DNA of 64,000 nucleotides from Diorhabda sublineata. Its lineage: Eukaryota > Arthropoda > Insecta > Coleoptera > Chrysomelidae. This document shows, in pieces, positions 25,101 to 35,560 of the stretch; positions within the stretch are counted from its first letter, which is position 1, and each line of letters starts with the position of its first letter. The position numbers and the translations under genes are program-made. The notes under the pieces are model-generated. The model did no database searches and was not told the DNA's origin. It saw nothing but the letters and a program-made list of their open reading frames with translations. The DNA lies in the NCBI RefSeq assembly GCF_026230105.1, contig NC_079484.1, positions 2,929,805 to 2,993,804 on the forward strand. The letters are read 5' to 3'.

Positions 25101-28100
25101 TGAATTGAAAGAATGTGTATGTTTGAATACAAATGTAAGAAAAATATACAATACAAAGTATAAATATGTTTTCTCTATAAATCCTCAAAATTAGTCATTA
25201 TTTAAATGTGAATTCCAGATATTTTTGTATATCCCATTGAAAAATTCAACAAAATATGAAAATAAGAAATGTTCAAAATCTCTAAGTTATACCGGGACTT
25301 GATTAAAAAAAATTCGGGAATAACTAGATGACGTGACATAAAACACACCCGTAACTTTTGCAGGGACAATCTGTACAAACTGAAAGTAGCAAAAATGAAT
25401 TTTCAAATCGATTTTTAACGAAAAGTTACTCTTTGTTCAACTCGATCAAATTTATGGTTTAGGAGATACGTAGATTTTTAGATCGTTGTACATGTCAATT
25501 AAACCGTTCGCTATAAAGAGACATTCTGAAGAAAATTATCATAAATTTTTTTTGGTAAATAGTTATTGAATTGAAAGAATGTGTATGTTTGAATACAAAT
25601 GTAAGAAAAATATACAATACAAAGTATAAATATGTTTTCTCTATAAATCCTCAAAATTAGTCATTATTTAAATGTGAATTCCAGATATTTTTGTATATCC
25701 CATTGAAAAATTCAACAAAATATGAAAATAAGAAATGTTCAAAATCTCTAAGTTATACCGGGACTTGATTAAAAAAAATTCGGGAATAACTAGATGACGT
25801 GACATAAAAAACAACCCGTAACTTTTGCAGGGACAATCTGTACAAACTAAAAGTAGCAAAAATGAATTTTCAAATCGATTTTTAACGAAAAGTTACTCTT
25901 TGTTCAACTCGATCAAATTTATGGTTTAGGAGATACGTAGATTTTTAGATCTTTGTACATGTCAATTAATCCGTTCGCTATAAAGAGACATTCTGAAGAA
26001 AATTATCATAAATTTTTTTTTGGTAAATAGTTATTGAATTGAAAGAATGTGTATCTTTGAATACAAATGTAAGAAAAATATACAATACAAAGTATAAATA
26101 TGTTTTCTCTATAAATCCTCAAAATTAGTCATTATTTAAATGTGAATTCCAGATATTTTTGTATATCCCATTGAAAAATTCAACAAAATATGAAAATAAG
26201 AAATGTTCAAAATCTCTAAGTTATACCGGGACTTGATTAAAAAAAATTCGGGAATAACTAGATGACGTGACATAAAACACACCCGTAACTTTTGCAGGGA
26301 CAATCTGTACAAACTGAAAGTAGCAAAAATGAATTTTCAAATCGATTTTTAACGAAAAGTTACTCTTTGTTCAACTCGATCAAATTTATGGTTTAGGAGA
26401 TACGTAGATTTTTAGATCGTTGTACATGTCAATTAAACCGTTCGCTATAAAGAGACATTCTGAAGAAAATTATCATAAATTTTTTTTGGTAAATAGTTAT
26501 TGAATTGAAAGAATGTGTATGTTTGAATACAAATGTAAGAAAAATATACAATACAAAGTATAAATATGTTTTCTCTATAAATCCTCAAAATTAGTCATTA
26601 TTTAAATGTGAATTCCAGATATTTTTGCATATCCCATTGAAAAATTCAACAAAATATGAAAATAAGAAATGTTCAAAATCTCTAAGTTATACCGGGACTT
26701 GATTGAAAAAAAATCGGGAATAACTAGAGGACGTGACATAAAACACACCCGTAACTTTTGCAGGGACAATCTGTACAAACTAAAAGTAGCAAAAATGAAT
26801 TTTCAAATCGATTTTTAACGAAAAGTTACTCTTTGTTCAACTCGATCAAATTTATGGTTTAGGAGATACGTAGATTTTTAGATCGTTGTACATGTCAATT
26901 AAACCGTTCGCTATAAAGAGACATTCTGAAGAAAATTATCATAAATTTTTTTTTGGTAAATAGTTATTGAATTGAAAGAATGTGTATGTTTGAATACAAA
27001 TGTAAGAAAAATATACAATACAAAGTATAAATATGTTTTCTCTATAAATCCTCAAAATTAGTCATTATTTAAATGTGAATTCCAGATATTTTTGTATATC
27101 CCATTGAAAAATTGACCAAAATATAAAAATAAGAAATGTTCAAAATCTCTAAGTTATACCGGGACTTGATTAAAAAAAATTCGGGAATAACTAGAGGACG
27201 TGACATAAAACACACCCGTAACTTTTGCAGGGACAATCTGTACAAACTAAAAGTAGCAAAAATGAATTTTCAAATCGATTTTTAACGAAAAGTTACTCTT
27301 TGTTCAACTCGATCAAATTTATGGTTTAGGAGATACGTAGATTTTTAGATCGTTGTACATGTCAATTAAACCGTTCGCTATAAAGAGACATTCTGAAGAA
27401 AATTATCATAAATTTTTTTTTGGTAAATAGTTATTGAATTGAAAGAATGTGTATGTTTGAATACAAATGTAAGAAAAATATACAATACAAAGTATAAATA
27501 TGTTTTCTCTATAAATCCTCAAAATTAGTCATTATTTAAATGTGAATTCCAGATATTTTTGTATATCCCATTGAAAAATTGACCAAAATATAAAAATAAG
27601 AAATGTTCAAAATCTCTAAGTTATACCGGGACTTGATTAAAAAAAATTCGGGAATAACTAGAGGACGTGACATAAAACACACCCGTAACTTTTGCAGGGA
27701 CAATCTGTACAAACTAAAAGTAGCAAAAATGAATTTTCAAATCGATTTTTAACGAAAAGTTACTCTTTGTTCAACTCGATCAAATTTATGGTTTAGGAGA
27801 TACGTAGATTTTTAGATCGTTGTACATGTCAATTAAACCGTTCGCTATAAAGAGACATTCTGAAGAAAATTATCATAAATTTTTTTTTGGTAAATAGTTA
27901 TTGAATTGAAAGAATGTGTATGTTTGAATACAAATGTAAGAAAAATATACAATACAAAGTATAAATATGTTTTCTCTATAAATCCTCAAAATTAGTCATT
28001 ATTTAAATGTGAATTCCAGATATTTTTGTATATCCCATTGAAAAATTGACCAAAATATAAAAATAAGAAATGTTCAAAATCTCTAAGTTATACCGGGACT

Positions 28101-30165
28101 TGATTAAAAAAAATTCGGGAATAACTAGAGGACGTGACATAAAACACACCCGTAACTTTTGCAGGGACAATCTGTACAAACTAAAAGTAGCAAAAATGAA
28201 TTTTCAAATCGATTTTTAACGAAAAGTTACTCTTTGTTCAACTCGATCAAATTTATGGTTTAGGAGATACGTAGATTTTTAGATCGTTGTACATGTCAAT
28301 TAAACCGTTCGCTATAAAGAGACATTCTGAAGAAAATTATCATAAATTTTTTTTGGTAAATAGTTATTGAATTGAAAGAATGTGTATGTTTGAATACAAA
28401 TGTAAGAAAAATATACAATACAAAGTATAAATATGTTTTCTCTATAAATCCTCAAAATTAGTCATTATTTAAATGTGAATTCCAGATATTTTTGCATATC
28501 CCATTGAAAAATTCAACAAAATATGAAAATAAGAAATGTTCAAAATCTCTAAGTTATACCGGGACTTGATTGAAAAAAAATCGGGAATAACTAGAGGACG
28601 TGACATAAAACACACCCGTAACTTTTGCAGGGACAATCTGTACAAACTGAAAGTAGCAAAAATGAATTTTCAAATCGATTTTTAACGAAAAGTTACTCTT
28701 TGTTCAACTCGATCAAATTTATGGTTTAGGAGATACGTAGATTTTTAGATCGTTGTACATGTCAATTAAACCGTTCGCTATAAAGAGACATTCTGAAGAA
28801 AATTATCATAAATTTTTTTTTGGTAAATAGTTATTGAATTGAAAGAATGTGTATGTTTGAATACAAATGTAAGAAAAATATACAATACAAAGTATAAATA
28901 TGTTTTCTCTATAAATCCTCAAAATTAGTCATTATTTAAATGTGAATTCCAGATATTTTTGCATATCCCATTGAAAAATTCAACAAAATATGAAAATAAG
29001 AAATGTTCAAAATCTCTAAGTTATACCGGGACTTGATTGAAAAAAAATCGGGAATAACTAGAGGACGTGACATAAAACACACCCGTAACTTTTGCAGGGA
29101 CAATCTGTACAAACTAAAAGTAGCAAAAATGAATTTTCAAATCGATTTTTAACGAAAAGTTACTCTTTGTTCAACTCGATCAAATTTATGGTTTAGGAGA
29201 TACGTAGATTTTTAGATCGTTGTACATGTCAATTAAACCGTTCGCTATAAAGAGACATTCTGAAGAAAATTATCATAAATTTTTTTTGGTAAATAGTTAT
29301 TGAATTGAAAGAATGTGTATGTTTGAATACAAATGTAAGAAAAATATACAATACAAAGTATAAATATGTTTTCTCTATAAATCCTCAAAATTAGTCATTA
29401 TTTAAATGTGAATTCCAGATATTTTTGTATATCCCATTGAAAAATTCAACAAAATATGAAAATAAGAAATGTTCAAAATCTCTAAGTTATACCGGGACTT
29501 GATTAAAAAAAATTCGGGAATAACTAGATGACGTGACATAAAACACACCCGTAACTTTTGCAGGGACAATCTGTACAAACTAAAAGTAGCAAAAATGAAT
29601 TTTCAAATCGATTTTTAACGAAAAGTTACTCTTTGTTCAACTCGATCAAATTTATGGTTTAGGAGATACGTAGATTTTTAGATCGTTGTACATGTCAATT
29701 AAACCGTTCGCTATAAAGAGACATTCTGAAGAAAATTATCATAAATTTTTTTTTGGTAAATAGTTATTGAATTGAAAGAATGTGTATGTTTGAATACAAA
29801 TGTAAGAAAAATATACAATACAAAGTATAAATATGTTTTCTCTATAAATCCTCAAAATTAGTCATTATTTAAATGTGAATTCCAGATATTTTTGTATATC
29901 CCATTGAAAAATTCAACAAAATATGAAAATAAGAAATGTTCAAAATCTCTAAGTTATACCGGGACTTGATTGAAAAAAAATCGGGAATAACTAGATGACG
30001 TGACATAAAAAACAACCCGTAACTTTTGCAGGGACAATCTGTACAAACTGAAAGTAGCAAAAATGAATTTTCAAATCGATTTTTAACGAAAAGTTACTCT
30101 TTGTTCAACTCGATCAAATTTATGGTTTAGGAGATATGTGGATTTTTAAATCGTTGTACGTGCCA
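19126..30165. repeat. 467-bp satellite, right array (24 copies)
   Basis: The same anchor as in the left array recurs 24 times from 19128 to 29861 with 466-468-bp steps; the first unit is diverged and 460 bp long. Diagnostic variants recur at multiples of the period. For example aaaacaacccg replaces aaacacacccg at about 21140, 22074, 23941 and 25809 (steps of two, four and four units), and three adjacent units at 27.1-28.1 kb share attgaccaaaatataaaaa. A 63-codon minus-strand frame present in some units is broken in others and is not a gene. The right edge decays from about 30140. Confidence 0.95.
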
Positions 30166-30275
30166 TAAAAAGACATTCTGAAAAAAATTACCATAAATTA
30201 CAATTATTTATTGAAACACAATCAAACGTTTCTAATTGAACTGCATACTGTCGAACGTCGCACATACGTAGATTT

Positions 30276-30470
30276 CTAGGAATTAGGCGGCCATAAGTCG
30301 AAATTCCAATAATCGATTGATTGTCGCACGTGAAAGTTCTTGACGCCCTTTTCGTATATCATTTTCTTCGGTGAATATTTTATGTGTCGTGTCATATTTG
30401 CTTGTTTAAGTGACGGATACCAATAATACAGGTAAGCCTTTATTAAATTAATATGAAATTGTATTAAATA
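30276..30470 (-). pseudogene. Possible transposase relic next to the array edge
   Basis: A minus-strand frame ends SIDYWNFDLWPPNS and then a stop. WPPNSPDL is a common block before the last catalytic residue of Tc1/mariner/IS630-type transposases, so the DNA may preserve the part just before it. Nothing else in the frame is recognisable. It adjoins the decaying end of the 467-bp array. Confidence 0.25.
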
Positions 30471-30807
30471 TATTGTCAATAAATGACTTGATGAGCCGTC
30501 AATAATATCTACCCCTTTTTTAGAAATGTTTTTTCTTTATTTTTCAATTTCAATCGAAAAAAAACTTTACTTCCGCACCTTTCCGAGTTACATTTTTGAT
30601 TTCATCATACAGAATAAAGTCTTATAAACAAAACTCTTTAAAATCAGCTGCTAGTTTTTGCTAGTTTTAAAAATAACAGAGTTTGAAATTTTTTTGACAA
30701 AAATAGGAAAAAATCGGATTTTATGTTTTTGTGTTCATATTATTTTTTTATTGTTATAGGTTTACCTGGCCGACTCGTGTCAACTTATTTATTTTATTTA
30801 TTTACTC

Positions 30808-31740
30808 GTGTGTTACGGGGACACAGAAGAACATAAAAATGTGATAAAAAAGAAGTTTTCGTATTTTAAATGTGACTTGATAAAGAGGTGGCATAGAATA
30901 CTTGAAAACTTTTTGGCGGCCAATAATTCTTGGTTGGAAGGAACATTTGAGATCCCCGTAGACACGCATCAAAGGCCAGGACGACCTACCGAATCTAGCG
31001 AAAGAACAAAGAGAAGAAAAACTGAAGGAGTCCGCGCATCTTACGACGAAGAAGTAATTGTTCACGCGGCACAAGTAATTTTACAAACAGAAGGAAAAAG
31101 AAACGCGTCTACTGTTTTAAAAAGACATTACAAATTCTTCTGCGTCCGCCAGTGATTCAGACATTCAAAGTTTTCAAGGAATAGAGCCCCTTACTCCTCT
31201 GCAAGCACTGACAATGTTTGTTGAAGCCGATTTGACCAGAAGACAGTACGAAATTATTCGAGCAACGAACAAAAGATTCTATCCACATCATGAATTATTA
31301 TTGAATGCCAAAGAAGATTGATACCCACCCAAGGAGTCATTACGAGTGACGTCTACCTGCGCAGAAGGAAACCTACAATCTTTGTAACCAGATTATCCCT
31401 CTTCTTAGAAGAAGTCTTTCTCACACTTGATGCCGTTGAAAGGAACTCGTTACTGTTAATCTTGACGTGTGACGACGGCTCTCAACAAGCCCAGTTTAAA
31501 CAAAGACTCTCAAACGAAGATGAATCTGATGCTAATATTTTTATATTTTGTGCCTCTACGCATTATTTGTGGTAAGGATAAAAGTAAAATCGTGTGGCAA
31601 AAGCCAACTCCATCTTCACCTAGATATTGCCGTCCAATAAGATTTAGATTCGTAAAAGAATCTACGGACAACACAAAAGAAGAAAATCAATTATGTAAAG
31701 AATAGTGTAAACTCATTAAACTTGACGAAAGTTGACGTCA
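30808..31740 (+). pseudogene. Transib-like (RAG1-related) transposase relic, N-terminal part
   Basis: Three frames carry the product in order. An N-terminal segment (RWHRILENFLAANNSWL, QRPGRPTESSERTKRRKTEG) is followed after a frameshift near 31140 by LTPLQALTMFVEADLTRRQYE and IIRATNKRFYP. After further frameshifts and stops come CDDGSQQAQFKQRLSNEDES, CG(N)K.IVWQKPTPSSP and RYCRPIRFRFVKES. From memory of the family, CDGS...FKQ holds the first catalytic aspartate, equivalent to RAG1 D600, and W.(N)..P.SPR(Y/F)CRPI is a hallmark of Transib proteins. Several frameshifts make it inactive. It is separated from its C-terminal part (33318-34047) by a nested element. Confidence 0.65.
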
Positions 31741-31788
31741 ATGGAGAGAATTTTCTTTTGGAGTTTACTCCTTAAGAATCGATTTGCA

Positions 31789-31796
31789 TATATAAG
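31789..31796 (+). promoter_or_regulatory. Possible TATA box of the nested element's mini-gene
   Basis: TATATAAG lies 196 bp before the predicted start codon and 13 bp inside the left TIR motif. The inverted internal copy of exon 1 lacks this promoter segment. Confidence 0.3.
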
Positions 31797-31984
31797 GGGC
31801 CCGGTATGAGAAAAATGTGAGGAGTAAAATCTATCGATGAATGACCTCGTTACGTTTTTGGTGCGCACCCTATGATGCGCAACTTTCTAATTTGTCAGTG
31901 TCGACATACTTATATTGCTGTCATTGTGACGTTTTATCATCATTGTGTTCCGCTAAAGTGAACTGAAAGTATTTTCAAGTAACT

Positions 31985-33225
31985 ATGGCAGAAAGAGGTG
32001 TAGATGATATTGCCGGAACATCTAACAAACACGTGGTTGCAAGGTACGTTATAATTCATGTATTATATGTATGAGCATGTGCAATTTGTATTTATTAAAT
32101 ATTTTAATAATTATCGATATAGTTCATATAAATATATATATTTGAAAACGACACATAAAATTAGATAATCAACCCAATATAAATTATCGAGCGCATCCAT
32201 ATAAAATAGAAAATTTGTAACCTAACTAAAAATTAATTTTTTGTCGATGTCTATAAATTCTTCCACGTTATTATAATTTATTTTATAAAAAATTTTTAAA
32301 TAGTCTGTAGTCAATAATTCGATAATATTATCAGAAAAATCGACAATATTTTTTCATTATAATAATGTTTTTATATAATTTTCTTTCGAAAAGTTGTTTT
32401 TTAGCTTATTTAAATAATTTGCATGTACTATTTATTATTGTATGTAAAAGATTTAGTGACATAATTATCTTTTTATAACCATTTTTGTTAATTATCAAGA
32501 TAATATTATATTTTAAATAAAAAATTAATTATAAAAAATTGTGTGTCAGCTCCGACGCACGACTGGAGTTTACTCCTTAAGTTCGATAGTCTAACCAAAT
32601 GCAAAAAGAGTTTATTCAACTTAAAAAAGATTGATACTGTATAAAAGGGTAAATTTGTTAATTAATGAATTAATATACATATATAAATATATATTTATTC
32701 AATTTATTCATTTCATATACATTTATTATAACTAATCGACGAAATATTTTACATTAAACTTTTTACAATAGTCAATAATCTCGATAATTCATATTGGGTT
32801 GATTATCTAATTTTATGTGTCGTTTTCAAATATATATATTTATATGAACTACATCGATAATTATTAAAATATTTAATAAATACAAATTGCACATGCTCAT
32901 ACATATAATACATGAATTATAACGTACCTTGCAACCACGTGTTTGTTAGATGTTCCGGCAATATCATCTACACCTCTTTCCGCCATAGTTATTTGAAAAT
33001 ACTTTCAGTTCACTTTAGCGGAACACAATGATAAAAAAGTCGGTTAAAATTTTTATAATTATGCATTTATAAATTTTCTAATTTGTTTTTTTATATTTTT
33101 TGACTAGGAAAAAATCTAAACCTCCAAAAACTCCAGCCGAGAGACAGCGAGCTTACAAATTGAAAAAAAAATTAATGAAGGAAGCCCCAAATATTCTGGC
33201 AATCAACCAATCTTTATCAAGCTGA
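31985..33225 (+). CDS. Two-exon mini-gene of the nested element, short basic protein
   Basis: Exon 1 (31985-32043) begins ATGGCAGAAAGAGG and encodes MAERGVDDIAGTSNKHVVA plus AG. It ends at a consensus donor AAG|GTACGT. Exon 2 (33108-33225) follows a T-rich tract and TGACTAG|G, and continues in frame as RKKSKPPKTPAERQRAYKLK through a lysine-rich stretch to INQSLSS and TGA. The stop codon overlaps AATAAA (33224-33229), a possible polyadenylation signal. The predicted product is about 58 residues, acidic then strongly basic (PKTPAERQRAYxLKKKLMKE), as in a DNA- or RNA-binding tail. The intron (1064 bp) contains the inverted second copy of the element. It may be the remnant of a longer transposon protein or a spliced first part of one. 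The function is unknown; the splice sites are predicted from sequence only. Confidence 0.45.
32928..32986 (-). pseudogene. Inverted second copy of exon 1 of the mini-gene
   Basis: The minus strand repeats the 59-bp exon 1 with its ATG (32986), reading frame and donor AAG|GTACGT intact; one silent GCA-to-GCG change is visible. The matching exon 2 is gone except for its last bases near 32625-32640, where the stop TGA AATAAA has become TTG AATAAA. It lies antisense within the intron of the plus-strand copy, so a transcript through the locus could fold back on about 250 bp. Confidence 0.6.
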
Positions 33226-33294
33226 ATAAACTCTTTTTGCGTCTGGTTAGACTATCGAACTTAAGGAGTAAACTCCAGTCGTGCGTCGGAGCTG

Positions 33295-33317
33295 ACACAC
33301 ACACACACACACACAAT
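33295..33317. repeat. (CA)n microsatellite
   Basis: About eleven CA dinucleotides at the right junction of the nested element. The inverted internal copy of this junction (32541-32547) carries only gtgtgt, so the tract grew or shrank after duplication. Confidence 0.9.
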
Positions 33318-34047
33318 TTTTTTCAACATAGTTTTAAAATGACTATGGTTGACGGAAAGGTCTGCAATGCAGCTACAGACACCAAATCGACCAGCAGATG
33401 TTATTTATGTGGAGCTACGTCAAAAGATTTTGATGATTTAACAAAAAAAAAATGATATATGCCCTGAAGCTCCTTAGCATATAAATTGCCCGTGAAAAAA
33501 TATCGCGAGAGACGAACCGAAGAAGGAAAAAATCTAAAAAAGCAGAAGAAACTTGATATTCAGCAAATATTTAGAGAGGAGACAGGTCTCTTAGTCGATA
33601 TGCCAAAAAGTAACTTCGGAAACACAAACGATGGAAATACCAGCAGAAGATTCTTCGAGAACCCCGAATTGGCTGCAGAAATCACTGGGATAAGTTATGA
33701 GTTGATTATTAGATTAAAAGTGATATTAGAAGCCATATCAAGCGCCCTATGACTCCAACGATGCATAAGGTCTTCAATAATAGAAAATTCGTTGTTGCCG
33801 ATAGGGCAACTTTCGGAAGAAGCTGCAGAGGCCCTAAACTTTGCTCACAAGTTTTCGAGGGAAGAATGCAACTTAGATATTTATCATAGGTTACTATTAA
33901 CATCCGACCCATTTATTAGTTCCATGAGAAAGACCAAAAAAAAAACGCTTCAAAATTATTTTTGCCCGAGACAATGCAACTATTAATCCTGCTGAGCCAA
34001 ACCGACCAATGGAAATTGGTCTCCAATGTATGATAGATGATTTTTAG
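33318..34047 (+). pseudogene. Transib-like (RAG1-related) transposase relic, C-terminal part
   Basis: The reading resumes with MTMVDGKVCNAATDTKSTSR and CYLCGATSKDFDDLT, a zinc-binding CxxC of the type found in Transib and RAG1. Next come LPVKKYRERRTEEGKNLKKQ and FREETGLLVDMPKSNFGNTN, then GNTSRRFFENPELAAEITGI and RLKVILEAISS. After a deletion there is LPIGQLSEEAAEALN. From memory, SEEAAEARN is the region of the third catalytic glutamate (RAG1 E962), here with about a dozen codons lost before KFSREECNLDIYHRLLLTSD. The frame ends PMEIGLQCMIDDF and TAG at 34045-34047. Frameshifts separate the blocks, so the element is dead. Confidence 0.65.
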
Positions 34048-35560
34048 TGATTTGAAATCAACTACGATCTCGAATAAAATATTTTATATCACAAGTAGGT
34101 GCGCCTAACCACCGTGCACCAACAAATAATTGCGATAAGTTATTCCAAACACAGAATTCCATATGGCGCCCCATTTTTTAATTTAAAATTGACATTTTGA
34201 ACTTGTACTAACTCTAACTAACTTTAATAAACCCCGATGACTTTTTTACCACCGTTGCTTTCAAAACTCGACATTTTATAAAAGATATACCAAAAGATGC
34301 CAATGGATTTTTATATCTTGAAGAGGAACTCCCCAAATTCAACGAGACAATCTTTCTAGATCAAATGATAAAAGAGAAAAGCTAAATGGTCAGGAGAAAC
34401 ATTCATACAAAATTCTTCGAACTCGGAAGAGCATTCCAAGATTCTGCCTCATAGCGTTTCCGGGTTTTCCATTAATGTTTACACCCTGTATACTTCTATT
34501 AATCTATTTAGAGCGGGTATTTTTTATTAGGACACCGCGTATGAATAGCAAATAACAAAAGTATGTACGAGCCTATTCAACGCCTCAATTATCGATTTGA
34601 AAATTAATTTCTTAATGGACATATAACTAATCTAATTTGCTAGTATTGGGAAACGATTTTTCAAATAACAGATTATAGATAACGGGAAGTTTAGTATGAA
34701 GAAAAAACTAGCACATAGAAAATAAAAATTATTATTGTATTAATACAATTAGAGCTCGCGCAAACTTAAACTGATGTTAATACTTCAGTTTTCGAGTTGT
34801 CCTTCATGAAGATGGTCCCGGAAGTACCTTACTTGACCTAGAGATGGCGGTAGTTGCTTGAAAAAGTACACAATTTATACAGCATATGTTTTAAGACGTC
34901 ACGATGTTTATTATTTGTTTGGCAACCTTGTAAATTTGATTTCCCTGCAAAGATTTCAAAAATTTCGTGTATTTCGCTCATTATGAAAAACACTAGAAAT
35001 ATTGAGGGCGTCATACTTGTTATCCGTCTTCCAAAACAATGGAGAACGAAGAGAAAGATATATTACGGTTAATATTAAAGATGGAGGGAACTCCATTGGA
35101 GGTAACTGGCAGTCCAGATCCCAGGAAATGATACAGAGAAAGCTGCCAAACTAACAGATCATGAAATGTTAAAAATGAATAAAAAGAAGAAGAAAGAGCA
35201 TCGGTGTATCAGTGTCTTTCTATTTTTACTCGTTTTTAAAGTCTTGCTGTTCCCACCATTACCTGACGATGTTCGTTGTCTCTTCATCAGCAATTTAGAC
35301 CCACTGGAACTAACAAGCTTCCATACCTTGTTCTTTCTATCTTTAATATTAGTTATATGCATTTTACACACTGTATGTAAAGTCACTATTCTATTTTACA
35401 TAGTCTATCAACATTAATGCCAATAAACTTCCCGTTGGGGTGGTAAATACCCTTTGGTCTCTAGGTCATAGTAAGGGAGTTTGGTCACGGAAGTGGGTGG
35501 TGAAAATATGGAAACATATATTTCTAACACATGGGAACTTGTGTGTTTAACTATTATAAT
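34048..35560. other. Mixed DNA with one dispersed repeat copy; no firm gene
   Basis: A dispersed repeat copy lies at 34240-34390 (partner of 17443-17590). At 35039 an ATG opens MENEEKDILRLILKMEGTPL, and the following GAG|GTAACT could be a splice donor, but there is no other support for an exon. Frames at 34854-35072, 35159-35386 and 35166-35417 show no recognised motif. Confidence 0.4.
34240..34390 (+). repeat. Dispersed repeat copy, partner of 17443-17590
   Basis: It is the better preserved copy. After ttttttaccaccgttgc a frame reads KDIPKDANGFLYLEEELPKF, then NETIFLDQMIKEK and a stop. The family is unknown. Confidence 0.45.

Larger units (their letters stand above)
31760..33276 (+). mobile_element. 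TIR-bounded element inserted in the Transib relic, containing an inverted partial copy of itself
   Basis: The ends are GGAGTTTACTCCTTAAG (31760-31776) and its exact reverse complement (33260-33276). A third copy of the motif lies inside at 32565-32581 in the left-end orientation. Two further inverted pairs exist: 31941-32191 against 32780-33030 (about 250 bp, near-identical, containing exon 1 and the intron start), and 32541-32625 against 33225-33310 (right end plus outside flank gtgtgtcagctccgacgcac). The simplest reading is a two-exon element into whose intron a shortened second copy was inserted in reverse. The superfamily is unknown. The right end abuts a (CA)n run at 33295-33317. Confidence 0.6.

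Noticed and set aside
19596..30060. Repeated 63-codon minus-strand frames
   Set aside because: They recur with the 467-bp satellite and depend on single-base variants in an A run; most units lack them. Non-coding.
35159..35417. Two overlapping frames on opposite strands
   Set aside because: Low-complexity lysine/phenylalanine runs and no start context; most likely chance.
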